64,000 bases of DNA from Halobacteriovoraceae bacterium (lineage in GTDB: Bacteria; Bdellovibrionota; Bacteriovoracia; Bacteriovoracales; Bacteriovoracaceae). Location: positions 1-64,000 of the forward strand of contig JACKAJ010000017.1 in assembly GCA_020635135.1 (NCBI GenBank). Reading direction: 5' to 3'. Under the pieces are notes generated by a model. It was not told the DNA's origin, did not search any database, and worked only from the letters and a program-made list of their open reading frames with translations. Shown one piece after another: positions 26,569 to 35,304 of the stretch. The translations under genes were made by a program, and so were the position numbers. The number at the start of each line of letters is the position of its first letter. Position 1 is the first letter of the stretch.

Positions 26569-27646
26569 CTTTGATCTTTTGAACGCTTTCATTAATTAAA
26601 TTGTAATCGAAATTCCTATTTTCATCAAAGTGAGAGCGCAAATGGTAGTATCCTGGTTCATTTTTATCAAAATAAACAGCGAACTCAGGACTAGGACTCT
26701 CATGGAAACCACTTAAAACAAAGACTTCGTCTACTTCCAAAGTTTTTAAGGGTTTTCTTGCATTGTCTTTTTGAATTTCACAATCTCGAAAGTTTGGAAT
26801 TTCACAAGTCATATAAAATTGATTGCGATCCACCAGGCGATCTATAGAGAGAACACTATGACCTGCAAAAATATTCAATTGCGGGATGGGTTCTTCGGCT
26901 TTTTGTTCTTCAAAATCTTGAATTCGCTTCTCTAAAGTTTTCATGGCCCTAGCGTAGAGTGCATTAAATTCTTCAGAGCTAGCAAATGGATTAGATTTTT
27001 TAGAAATAATAAAGAGCTTATGATTAAGACTAGTATCCAACCACCCTTCTAATTCCATCAATTTACTGAGAACCAGCTGGTCATCTCCCACAAGACAAAT
27101 GTTTGCGGATTCTTTTTTAGGAATTATTTTCAAAGCCTCTAACCCATAGTGAATCGCCTCATGCTCACGCCACTTGCTTTCTTGCAAGCATGGAGCATCC
27201 CCGCCTATAAACTTAGAAGACTCAAAAACGTTGGGAGCATAGACTACAAAATCCACTTCCTCATAGTATTCAAGAGGATCGGATAGTGAGTTTTTCATTT
27301 GCTCGGCTAAACTTTCTGGAATCTGGTGATCAGAAAAATCTCCCTTATAAACGACTCGAAAACTATCGGCCATCCGGGATCTTCCAGAGGGAGTTTCGTT
27401 GCGATCAAGATGAGATTTTTGAATTCTTATTATCTCTTCAGACTTATAAAAAATTCGCCCTTTAAGGCGGTTCAACAAATCGTCGAGATACGCTTGAGAC
27501 ACTGATTGAGAAAAGTTTTTTTGATAAAATTGCAGGACCTCAGCAGGGTTCTTTTCCCCCCAAAGAATACTTTGGGCCCCTAATTCCGCAAAAGTGGCGG
27601 CGCACTCTAAGGCTTCAAGACTTGTTCCTATTATCGCTATTTTCAT
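26537..27646 (-). CDS. Putative NAD(P)/FAD-binding Rossmann-fold protein
   Basis: 369 residues. The N terminus MKIAIIGTSLEALECAATFAELGAQSILW is a Rossmann nucleotide-binding loop with the GxGxxG pattern relaxed to GTSLEA, as in some pyridine-nucleotide-disulfide oxidoreductase relatives. A second Rossmann-like strand (ANICLVGDDQLVLSKL) occurs near residue 178, fitting a two-dinucleotide-domain flavoprotein. Several key glycines are missing, so activity is uncertain. It overlaps the downstream lipoprotein gene. Confidence 0.55.
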   Translation of the reverse strand: MKIAIIGTSLEALECAATFAELGAQSILWGEKNPAEVLQFYQKNFSQSVSQAYLDDLLNRLKGRIFYKSEEIIRIQKSHLDRNETPSGRSRMADSFRVVYKGDFSDHQIPESLAEQMKNSLSDPLEYYEEVDFVVYAPNVFESSKFIGGDAPCLQESKWREHEAIHYGLEALKIIPKKESANICLVGDDQLVLSKLMELEGWLDTSLNHKLFIISKKSNPFASSEEFNALYARAMKTLEKRIQDFEEQKAEEPIPQLNIFAGHSVLSIDRLVDRNQFYMTCEIPNFRDCEIQKDNARKPLKTLEVDEVFVLSGFHESPSPEFAVYFDKNEPGYYHLRSHFDENRNFDYNLINESVQKIKDDTQKYFTRQ

Positions 27647-27680
27647 AGTGATTTTGTGTATAGCACAAGATCTTTAAGAA

Positions 27681-28136
27681 TTAAAAGAAATAAACTTTTC
27701 TTGAATTGGTGTCCACTTGTGAGAATTCGGCAAACTTACCGATAAAGCTCACAAAGGCTTGAATGACCTGAAAACTCGGAAGAGAGCTATCGAACTCCGC
27801 TCCATAACGAATAACGTTAACACCCTTCTCGTTCACTGCTTCCTCGGTGCGCACGATTCGCGCCACGACCGAAATAAATGATTTCTTAGTGAAATAGAGA
27901 CGGATATTAATATCTGAATAGAGCTCAAGTTCTTTATCACTTTTTGAGGAAACAGGGACTTCGAGAAGGCATCCTGTGGGAGAAATGTCGATCATATCGA
28001 TGGGAACAATTTTGTGTCCCTCTTCGATGGCGGTATAACAGCCGATCACTTCTTTAAAGAGAACGCGTTCGAATTGACGCTTTTTTTGCTCGATGTTTTC
28101 TCTTCTTCTTTGTGTAAAATCAATGACTTTTCCCAT
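27681..28136 (-). CDS. PilZ domain protein
   Basis: 151 residues. An N-terminal basic stretch with RR and several more Arg/Lys precedes a beta-barrel region with DISPTGCLLEV, matching the D/NxSxxG motif of PilZ, and a second strand ARIVRTE. PilZ domains bind cyclic di-GMP, here a plausible link to motility or predation control. It is 34 bases downstream of nothing obvious on its own strand and is probably monocistronic. Confidence 0.75.
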   Translation of the reverse strand: MGKVIDFTQRRRENIEQKKRQFERVLFKEVIGCYTAIEEGHKIVPIDMIDISPTGCLLEVPVSSKSDKELELYSDINIRLYFTKKSFISVVARIVRTEEAVNEKGVNVIRYGAEFDSSLPSFQVIQAFVSFIGKFAEFSQVDTNSRKVYFF

Positions 28137-28229
28137 AGTACCCGTCCTTTAATCTCTTTTCGTCCAAGATGGAGGAAGTCTTTAGAAACGGGAAATGGTA
28201 GGATATCTCTTCCGGAGTAAATCGCTCGT

Positions 28230-29033
28230 CTATAGAGAACTTAGGCTACCCAGGGTTGTGAAATACCAATAGGGAGTATCGCCCAGTTCATCTTCAGGGA
28301 CAAGTCCTAGACCTTGAACATTGCTCCACTCTCGACTGAGATAGTGATCAGCATCAGAACTTAATTCTGAATCTCTAATTGCACGTGAACTTTTGCAATT
28401 ATCGTATGGACCGTAAGCTTTAGACGAGCAGAAAGAAAGCCCCACATTGCCCAAGTCATTTGTTTGTTTGAGAATCCATTCTTCAAGTGGCGTTGGAGCA
28501 TACGGGTTGATGGCCGGATCAAAGACCAGTGGTTGCCCATTGAGAGAAATAATGGGGGCCACGTGATACCACCATGAAACAGCCCCATAGGGTGAAAACC
28601 TTGTTTGCACTTTAAGGTTTCCAAAAATAAATACTTTCATCATATCGGGATAATAATTTTCTTCTAACTGGCGGGCCATGTTCTCAGCACGCATGAAGCA
28701 TCCATCTTGGGGATAGAGCCAAGAAAGTCTGCGCGGAAAAGCATCGGTACGCTTTAGAAATCTTTCATCGCGTATATATTGAAAAGCAGCTGTTGCTACT
28801 TGCTGATCATACCAGTCCGGAAGAACACTCATATCGAGGGCATCAAAAGAAGTGGCTTCGTCGTAAGCAGACGAGGCGGTGAAGTCCTCTGGAAGTAAAC
28901 TTGAGGATGCCGGTTTATGCTCAAGATAAAGAGACTTATAATCTTCAGAACTTTGGCGTTCAGCTGATATCGATCTATTTTGCGCATAAATTGATGAACT
29001 AAAAAGACAGACAAGAACGAATATTTTAAGCAT
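28230..29033 (-). CDS. Secreted protein-glutaminase-type deamidase
   Basis: 267 residues with a signal peptide (cleavage near IYA-QN). The C-terminal half matches the protein-glutaminase fold (PF18626): Cys112 in QDGCFMRAENMA, FGNLKVQTR, His157 in WWYHVAPII and Asp172 in VFDPAINP form the papain-like Cys-His-Asp triad. Such enzymes convert side-chain glutamine in proteins to glutamate. A pro-region of about 90 residues precedes the catalytic domain. It lies six bases downstream of the OmpR-type regulator, suggesting regulated secretion. Target protein unknown. Confidence 0.75.
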   Translation of the reverse strand: MLKIFVLVCLFSSSIYAQNRSISAERQSSEDYKSLYLEHKPASSSLLPEDFTASSAYDEATSFDALDMSVLPDWYDQQVATAAFQYIRDERFLKRTDAFPRRLSWLYPQDGCFMRAENMARQLEENYYPDMMKVFIFGNLKVQTRFSPYGAVSWWYHVAPIISLNGQPLVFDPAINPYAPTPLEEWILKQTNDLGNVGLSFCSSKAYGPYDNCKSSRAIRDSELSSDADHYLSREWSNVQGLGLVPEDELGDTPYWYFTTLGSLSSL

Positions 29034-29039
29034 ATTTTT

Positions 29040-29720
29040 TTAACCTAGATAATTTTTATTAAAACGATACCCTACCCCACGGACTGTATCGATAATTTCT
29101 TCTTCGAGTTTTTGTCTCAATTGAAGGACGTGAGTGTCCACGGTTCTGGTCGAAGGCGTAAATTCAAACCCCCAAACCTTATTGAGAAGTTCATCGCGGG
29201 TGAAAGGACGCCCAGGGTTTTCTGCTAATAATAAAAGAAGCTCGTACTCCATTTTTGTAAGATAAACTTCTTGATCATTAAAAGTAACATCGCGAGTTTC
29301 TTTATTGATTTGCAATCCTTTACGGATAATTATTTTTTCATCTTCTTCTTGAGTCTCTGGAGATTTTCGAAGCTGAACGCGAATACGAGCAACTAATTCT
29401 CGTGGCTCAAATGGTTTTGTCATGTAATCGTGTGCTCCCGACTCAAGACCCACAACCTTATCTAAGAGATCAGAACGCGCCGTCAGCATGATGACAGGAG
29501 TTTTAATATTGTCATTTCGCCACGATTTCAAAAGATCAATCCCTTGCCCATCGGGAAGCATCCAATCGAGGACGACAATCTCATAAGCATCTTGTGAAAT
29601 TTTAGATTGAGCATCAGCAATCGACTGTGACCAATCCACGGCAAATGCCTCACTTTCGAGATAGTCTCTTAATGATTCCCCTAAGCTAGAATCGTCTTCA
29701 ACTAGTAATAATTTCGTCAT
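29040..29720 (-). CDS. OmpR/PhoB-family response regulator
   Basis: 226 residues. Receiver domain: acidic pair E8/D9, phospho-acceptor D52 in VVLDWMLPDGQG, T80 and K102 (MTKPF). The C-terminal winged helix has TKMEYELLLLLAENPGRPFTRDEL and TRTVDTHVLQLRQKL. It lies downstream of a histidine kinase gene on the same strand, but 170 bases away, the gap being filled by repeat element B. The glutaminase gene follows. Confidence 0.93.
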   Translation of the reverse strand: MTKLLLVEDDSSLGESLRDYLESEAFAVDWSQSIADAQSKISQDAYEIVVLDWMLPDGQGIDLLKSWRNDNIKTPVIMLTARSDLLDKVVGLESGAHDYMTKPFEPRELVARIRVQLRKSPETQEEDEKIIIRKGLQINKETRDVTFNDQEVYLTKMEYELLLLLAENPGRPFTRDELLNKVWGFEFTPSTRTVDTHVLQLRQKLEEEIIDTVRGVGYRFNKNYLG

Positions 29721-29764
29721 ATGTAACCTCAGTACAAATTTTTATACGTACACTTTTTACTCTT

Positions 29765-29890
29765 CCTGAGTTTGAAGAAACGAGAGATTCTAGGAGTTGT
29801 GAAGACGAAATGACGAGGCTGACTTTCTGTCAGTCGCAGTCAGAGCGTCATTGCAACGACGAAGAAGATCGACGTTTATGTGAACTCAGG
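29765..29890 (-). repeat. Dispersed structured element, copy B, between kinase and regulator genes
   Basis: 126 bases read on the minus strand, starting directly after the histidine kinase stop codon. The ends pair (CCTGAGTT with AACTCAGG). A central hairpin CTGAC/GTCAG (arms 29819-29823, 29829-29833) corresponds to CATAC/GTATG in copy A, with compensating changes at two pairs. A flanking AATGACG/CGTCATT stem is also possible. Copies A and B are of equal length. Function unknown: transcript 3' end, processing site or mobile repeat are all possible. Confidence 0.72.
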
Positions 29891-31456
29891 TTATGTAATC
29901 TCCAGCCTTATTGTAAACCTAGTTGGCTCAATTGCAAATCTTAATTCCCCGCCCATTTCTTTGATCATTTTTGAAGTAATGTTGAGTCCAAGCCCAGTTC
30001 CTTCACTCTTAGTCCCCTTGGCAAATTCACGAGTCATCTCCTCAAGTTTTTTAAATTCAGGTGTTCCCGAATCTTGCACTTCTAGGAGTACACACTTTTT
30101 ATTTTCAGGTTTCAGTGTTAACTTCACTGGAGCTTTTCCATGATTAAAAGCATTCTCCACCAAATTTTTGACACAGACTCTTAGCCAGTATTCATCAACT
30201 TCGAGTGCGACGTCGTTAGCTAGAGGATTAAATTCAACTTCAGGATAATCATCTAAGATATCTTGGACCAGGTTATTGAGAGATTCAATTCGATCAACTT
30301 GAACCTTATCTACTTTTTTATTTTTATGAGCGGCCGAAAGATAATTTCGACTCATTTCTATAAGTCTTCTCAGACGGTGAGCATCCGATGAAACCTTCAA
30401 GAGTTGTTCTTGAGATTTTTCATCAAAATTCTCTATGGAATTCATAATTGTTTCCATCTTTAGGAGAATACTCGTCACAGGTGTTCGCAGCTCATGGCTT
30501 AAAATACGAAGTGCTTGTCTTCTTTTCTCGTCTTCATCTCTTTCTCCTTTGTAGCGAAAATAAATAGTCACGAAGGCAAGTCCACCAAACAAGACAAGAA
30601 GAGCGATCGTGACAATATCACGATAACCAGAAAGTTTGAGTAAGTATCCAATAGAAAAATTCCAACAAACTCCTCCATCCACCAGTAGACATTGATCTTC
30701 TTTTGAGAGAGATTTTGCAGTAAAAGAGCTTGTTTTTAATATTTTTTCAAAATCCTTTTTGGCGTAAACTTTGTAGTGCTTTTCAAAAAAATTAAAAATA
30801 TCCCAGTCCAGTATAAAGACATAATTTTCAGACATAATAAAACTTGAAGCGATAGAGAGATAGCGCAACTCTTGGGGAGACAAATCCATCAAGTGCTTAA
30901 ACTCGACAGGAAAGTTTCCCAAGATTTTGGAAAATAAAGGATATTCTTGAACTCTCGCATAAGAAACATGTCTCATAATCCATTGTTTTGGTATATCTTT
31001 TCCTTCGTACAATTTTACAAACAAATAGACATAGGAGTGCCCACTTGGATGGATATAAGGAGGAGTCCGAAAAAAGGCCATGGGGAGTTTGTTGATGACG
31101 TTACAGCGAAACTGCTCCCACTGCAAAACTTTGTGTTCACTAAAACGAATAAGAAGATGATCAATATCGGTGAAACATTTTTCTTGAGTAAAAAAGATAT
31201 CAGGTGCGTTGATATTGGTATCGGCGAGATCTTCTTTGGGTTTAATCAATTGCTCACTGGCTCGAGATGGGAACAATTCCGACATATTTATATCGGCTAG
31301 TGGTTTTAAAGTCCGAACTGTATGTTCTTTGAGATAACGGATTTCGTTTTTTTCAGTTTGAGTAATCTCGTGAGTTCCTCTAACCGAAAAACCCAGGTAC
31401 CCAATACTAAAAGTGACCACACTCAATAAAATAATGAGAAGAAGATAAGTTCTCAT
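29891..31456 (-). CDS. Sensor histidine kinase
   Basis: 521 residues. The N terminus has a transmembrane segment (residues 5-23), a large periplasmic sensor region to about 280 and a second membrane segment. The cytoplasmic part has the H-box SHELRTPVTSI near residue 320, the N-box LVENAFNHG, and G-box GTGLGLNI. The sensor region fits no named domain I recognise. It is the upstream gene of the kinase-regulator-glutaminase operon. Its stop abuts repeat element B. Confidence 0.88.
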   Translation of the reverse strand: MRTYLLLIILLSVVTFSIGYLGFSVRGTHEITQTEKNEIRYLKEHTVRTLKPLADINMSELFPSRASEQLIKPKEDLADTNINAPDIFFTQEKCFTDIDHLLIRFSEHKVLQWEQFRCNVINKLPMAFFRTPPYIHPSGHSYVYLFVKLYEGKDIPKQWIMRHVSYARVQEYPLFSKILGNFPVEFKHLMDLSPQELRYLSIASSFIMSENYVFILDWDIFNFFEKHYKVYAKKDFEKILKTSSFTAKSLSKEDQCLLVDGGVCWNFSIGYLLKLSGYRDIVTIALLVLFGGLAFVTIYFRYKGERDEDEKRRQALRILSHELRTPVTSILLKMETIMNSIENFDEKSQEQLLKVSSDAHRLRRLIEMSRNYLSAAHKNKKVDKVQVDRIESLNNLVQDILDDYPEVEFNPLANDVALEVDEYWLRVCVKNLVENAFNHGKAPVKLTLKPENKKCVLLEVQDSGTPEFKKLEEMTREFAKGTKSEGTGLGLNITSKMIKEMGGELRFAIEPTRFTIRLEIT

Positions 31457-31501
31457 TCATACAGTATAAGGGGCATATCTAATTAGGAAAACATGAAATA
31501 G

Positions 31502-31524
31502 AAAAGGGGCTCGATAACGGCCCC
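31502..31524 (-). terminator. Rho-independent terminator
   Basis: On the minus strand GGGGC-CG pairs with CG-GCCCC around loop TTAT with a one-base bulge, followed by TTTT. It would end the transcript of the metallopeptidase-like gene (and the small frame at 31559) before the kinase operon. Confidence 0.6.
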
Positions 31525-31558
31525 CTGCAAACTCATCACACAACCAAGAAAATCCTTT

Positions 31559-31711
31559 TCAATGGTGATACCTGAGAAAATCCGTTTTCTCGAACAAACT
31601 CCTGCTTGAACTTTTATAGAGCAATTCTCGTGCCAATTTTTTCTCAAATTTACCGAGGGAAGAAGCTCTAACGAGTCGACGAGCTGACTCATTGTAAGAA
31701 ATCTTAGTCAT
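31559..31711 (-). CDS. Possible small basic protein (50 residues)
   Basis: ATG-started frame of 50 codons, 30 bases after the metallopeptidase-like gene and ending just before a terminator. The product is rich in Arg, Lys and Ser (SARRLVRASSLGKFEKKLAR is its middle). No Shine-Dalgarno is evident. A 69-codon frame in another register (31483-31692) runs through the terminator and is less likely. Existence of this gene is not certain. Confidence 0.28.
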   Translation of the reverse strand: MTKISYNESARRLVRASSLGKFEKKLARELLYKSSSRSLFEKTDFLRYHH

Positions 31712-31741
31712 CTTAATGACAGAGCTAAGTAGTTCGGATTT

Positions 31742-34339
31742 TTAAAAATAAACATTGGTATTGAGAACGAGAGAGAAATTATTGTTGTAGTACTCATCTC
31801 CAGATACAGAGTAAATCCAATCGAGACTGATAGGAAGAATATAAAAGAAATCAAAATTAGTTCGCAGTCCTCCGTAATAAGAGAGAATCGAAGGATTGCG
31901 ACGAATAGTGATAATCGATCCTCCATTGGCCAGTTGATCACTTTGCAAAAGAATATCGGAGGAAATATATTCGCTTCCAGCAAGCAAATACAATCGTTTG
32001 AGATAAAAAGGAATAAAGTTCGTTGTAAAAAAAGGATTAGAAAAATTATAAGCAAACTCTAATCGTCCCTGAGTCATTTCATTTCCAAAAATGTTGGCAT
32101 AGGGAATTAGATAAGACGGAAACTGGTACGCACTGGTAAAAGCTGACGAAGCTCCCCCTCCGTAGATAACACCATCGCGATATGGACTAGAAGCCAAGGC
32201 CTTATCTGTTTTATAGAGTTTCCCATAAGTTCCCTCGATGGACATTCCAAAATTTTCTGAAAATTTAAAATTAAAAGAAAGTTTAGTATCTCCTCCCAGG
32301 TAAGGGTCGTATCCTTCGTTTTCACTCCAACTGGGATTGAACTCAAAATGAAATTGCCGATAAACTGAAGTCAAAGAATTCGTTGAATGCAAAAAACTTT
32401 GTCCCATTCGAAATCTGGTAATTTTCCTAGAAAAGAAGAGATCTTCTTCATTGGATTTTAAACCTGTTAGAGACTGGGCCCAACTGGTGTTTCCAAGATA
32501 GGAACTTCTGGTAATCGTCGCAAACTTATTTTCGAAAATATTAACCTCATCAACACCTAAATCTCCTTGCGAAATATATTTATTGTATCCAAGGGCATAA
32601 GAATACTTGTCCTTGGTATAGGCATACACAGCGCTCCCAGAATAAGGAGTCTTGTCTGAGGGAACTCCTGAACTGTAATAGCCGCTCAAAGAAAGAAGAT
32701 GCCTATTGAGTGGGTCATTCATGCTGGTAATAATCCCGTAGGATTCAATATCCCCAAAAACGAAATAATCCAGCATCAAAAAATGCGGGGCCATGTATTT
32801 TATTCCCCAGTAGTCTTCGCTTTCTTTTAGTTTTTTGTCCTTATCTTTAAAGACTTTTTTCTCTTTGAGATTAATTTTGACTGTTTTGCCCTTTTGGATG
32901 GGGGTTTTTTCCACTTCAACTTCTAAAATATTATTTTTTTGAGATTCGGGAACAACATTTGTCAATGCTGGAAAATCTCTAATGCGTTCTTCTTTCTCTT
33001 TTCCCGATTTAAACACTGACCAGTGAGAATTTTTATAGGCAAGACAATAATGGGTTCCTTCACTTTCTCCAAGATAATAGTCACAAGAATTTAATTTTAT
33101 ACTTTCATCGAAGTTTAAAAATTTTACATTTTTCTTTTTGTGATCATAATAGGCAAATTTTCGAACAATATCTCCTGCATAAAACTCATAATAGGAGATA
33201 AAAAACTTATTTTGATCACCATTAGCCATGTAGATATTCTCTATGACTCGGTCGAGAAAAAAGTTTTTGAATTTTTTAGAAATTTTATCGTAAACGATGA
33301 GCCGCTCTCCCGTTTCACGGTGATAAGGGCGTTCTTCTTTATTCGGTTGGATAACAAAAGCGCGTAAATTCCCTCGATCAATAAAACCTTTAAACCAGTT
33401 AACCGTGGTGTATTTTCTTCTGATACTCTTACAGAATGGTTTGTCTTCGAACCCACAAAATGGTTCACGCTTGAGCGCTTCTTTTTCATAATAATCAACA
33501 AACTCTTCAAAAGTTTCATCCAAATCTTTTCCAGTACAATCGGCAAGGCTATTTCCAATCATAAAGGGAAGATTTCGCGAGTAATCTTCCACAATGCATG
33601 AAATATTTCCTTCTTTTTGATTTTCAACATACTCAAAGAAAAAAGCTCCAAACCAATAGGCCATCTGCCCAAAGGGATAGCGTCGTGGACTTTCTAAACA
33701 AACAAGTTCTTTGCACGATGTTCGCTTGGCCATGTAATCGAGGAACATCGCTTTAATCCAAGGATGGCGAAGTCTACCTTCTTCCGTGAAATGTGTTTCT
33801 CCCCAGGTGGCGATCCCTTCATGATACCAGCGAGGAGCCACCGCGGCCCACTTCGCAAAAGATCCTAAAAAATTTCTCATGAAATTAAAAAAGCCACCGG
33901 TCATCTCCATAGCGACCACATGGATATACTCATGAATCGCTAAAATTCGCACCCAATCTTTCGATATGGAAAGAGTATCGAAGTCCAGTGGCGGGAAATC
34001 GTGCAGATAAATTAAATTTCTTGGAAAAACTCCTGCGGCTCCATTGGCCGTTGTAGCGCTAGGAGCTACCACCATGTGTACCTCAGCTTGAGGAATATAA
34101 TGAAAGTACTCATGAACTTTTTTGAAATCATTTTTGATGACTTTCGTTAGCTTATAGGCAAAGTGAACGCGATTTTGTGGATAGTGGATGTAAACACTCA
34201 GGCTTTTCCCATTGTACGCAACATCAACTTTTTTCGTTAAATACTCTTCACTAAGAGTTGCCTTGCTCTTGTTTTCAGATGAAAACCCATTAGAATAGAT
34301 AAAAGCATTAAACAAGAAAACTGTAAGGATAAACTTCAT
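31742..34339 (-). CDS. Secreted gluzincin-type metallopeptidase with C-terminal beta-barrel-like region
   Basis: 865 residues with a signal peptide (cleavage near SNG-FS). HEYIH at about residues 134-138, followed by WYHEGIATWGE about 40 residues later, forms the HExxH plus downstream Glu site of peptidase MA-like gluzincins. The middle part (residues 270-520) has repeated beta strands that could form a propeller. From about residue 540 the sequence is aromatic-rich alternating strands ending in NVYF, as in outer-membrane barrels. A peptidase anchored by its own barrel is the simplest reading; this combination is unusual. The substrate is unknown. Confidence 0.65.
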   Translation of the reverse strand: MKFILTVFLFNAFIYSNGFSSENKSKATLSEEYLTKKVDVAYNGKSLSVYIHYPQNRVHFAYKLTKVIKNDFKKVHEYFHYIPQAEVHMVVAPSATTANGAAGVFPRNLIYLHDFPPLDFDTLSISKDWVRILAIHEYIHVVAMEMTGGFFNFMRNFLGSFAKWAAVAPRWYHEGIATWGETHFTEEGRLRHPWIKAMFLDYMAKRTSCKELVCLESPRRYPFGQMAYWFGAFFFEYVENQKEGNISCIVEDYSRNLPFMIGNSLADCTGKDLDETFEEFVDYYEKEALKREPFCGFEDKPFCKSIRRKYTTVNWFKGFIDRGNLRAFVIQPNKEERPYHRETGERLIVYDKISKKFKNFFLDRVIENIYMANGDQNKFFISYYEFYAGDIVRKFAYYDHKKKNVKFLNFDESIKLNSCDYYLGESEGTHYCLAYKNSHWSVFKSGKEKEERIRDFPALTNVVPESQKNNILEVEVEKTPIQKGKTVKINLKEKKVFKDKDKKLKESEDYWGIKYMAPHFLMLDYFVFGDIESYGIITSMNDPLNRHLLSLSGYYSSGVPSDKTPYSGSAVYAYTKDKYSYALGYNKYISQGDLGVDEVNIFENKFATITRSSYLGNTSWAQSLTGLKSNEEDLFFSRKITRFRMGQSFLHSTNSLTSVYRQFHFEFNPSWSENEGYDPYLGGDTKLSFNFKFSENFGMSIEGTYGKLYKTDKALASSPYRDGVIYGGGASSAFTSAYQFPSYLIPYANIFGNEMTQGRLEFAYNFSNPFFTTNFIPFYLKRLYLLAGSEYISSDILLQSDQLANGGSIITIRRNPSILSYYGGLRTNFDFFYILPISLDWIYSVSGDEYYNNNFSLVLNTNVYF

Positions 34340-34457
34340 GCAGTTTTAATTTTGATTGACGTTGATCTCTCAGTAAAGTTTTTTGTCATTTAACTAAATT
34401 ATGTATTAAAATTAATGTAGAAATATCATGTATTTGCAGAAAAAAAGGAGCAAGAAA

Positions 34458-34961
34458 ATGAAAAAAGTATTATCAGTTCTGTTTTTATCAACAGTTCTTA
34501 TAATGGCAGGTTGTTCTTCGAGCAAAAAGAAGGATCGCGGAGATGGGTTGGATTCTGAAGGTGGAGAGCTTTCTGATCAAGGATTAAGCTTAGAACTGAA
34601 CGGTAGTTCTGATAATATGACTGCAGGAGCAATATCAACTGTCTATTTTGCTTTTGATTCTGCAACTATTTCAGATGCAGCTCGCGCAACTCTTGATGCC
34701 AACTCTGAATACCTCAAGAGCAATTCAGACGTTCAAGTTCAAATTGAAGGTCACTGTGATGAAAGAGGGAGTGTTCAATACAACCTTGCACTTGGTGAAA
34801 GACGCGCGAATGCTGTTCGCGACTATCTAGTCGCTATGGGAGTCGATTCTGCGCGAATCACAACAATTAGTTATGGTAAAGAAAGACCAATCGATCTCGG
34901 CCATGACGAAGCAGCTTGGGCGAGAAACCGTCGAGGAAACTTCGTTATTACAGCTAAGTAA
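34458..34961 (+). CDS. pal: Peptidoglycan-associated lipoprotein Pal
   Basis: 167 residues from the ATG at 34458 (AGGAG seven bases before). Lipobox IMAGC gives Cys19. The OmpA-like domain has VYFAFDSATIS, the diaminopimelate-binding region IEGHCDERGSVQYNLALGERR and later GKERPIDLGHDEAAWARNRR. Pal ties the outer membrane to peptidoglycan as part of Tol-Pal. tolB and tolQRA are not in this window. Two small lipoprotein genes follow at once. Confidence 0.93.
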   Translation: MKKVLSVLFLSTVLIMAGCSSSKKKDRGDGLDSEGGELSDQGLSLELNGSSDNMTAGAISTVYFAFDSATISDAARATLDANSEYLKSNSDVQVQIEGHCDERGSVQYNLALGERRANAVRDYLVAMGVDSARITTISYGKERPIDLGHDEAAWARNRRGNFVITAK

Positions 34962-34965
34962 AAAG

Positions 34966-35304
34966 TTGTTACATAGTTTTAGTAACTCTTTTCTCCTTTT
35001 ATTAATCATAACATTGACGTCTTGTGGTCTCGTGACCACAAGACCAAAACTTGAGATGAGCTTAGCCCAGTCGGCTTTCATTGCCGCCAAGGAAGCTAAC
35101 TCTGCTCAGTTTGCTCCTCAACTCTATCGCAAGGCTGAAGTCCTATACTTAAAAGCAAAATCAGCTTATCGACAAAAATTTTTTAATAAAGCTAAAAAGT
35201 TTGCAAAACTTTCGCTATACTATTCAGAGAGAGCGGAGTTTCAATCCGTTAAAAAACAATCATTAAACAATGAGAATAATGATGTATTTTCAGAAAATCT
35301 TTAA
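34966..35304 (+). CDS. Small lipoprotein downstream of pal
   Basis: 112 residues. The longer frame opens inside pal; I choose the TTG at 34966, four bases after the pal stop, because it places a perfect lipoprotein signal (MLHS, a hydrophobic core, TLTSC with Cys20) at the N terminus. The mature part is helical and basic, with AFIAAKEANSAQFAPQLYRK resembling DUF4398-type repeats found near OmpA/Pal proteins. It overlaps the next frame by 35 bases. Confidence 0.62.
   Translation: MLHSFSNSFLLLLIITLTSCGLVTTRPKLEMSLAQSAFIAAKEANSAQFAPQLYRKAEVLYLKAKSAYRQKFFNKAKKFAKLSLYYSERAEFQSVKKQSLNNENNDVFSENL

Larger units (their letters stand above)
31457..31741. other. Intergenic region with terminator and a possible small gene
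   Basis: This 285-base gap separates the metallopeptidase-like gene (ending 31742) from the kinase gene (start 31456), both on the minus strand. It holds a 50-codon open reading frame (31559-31711), a stem-loop terminator (31502-31524), and the promoter region of the kinase. No clear -35/-10 pair was seen. Confidence 0.4.
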
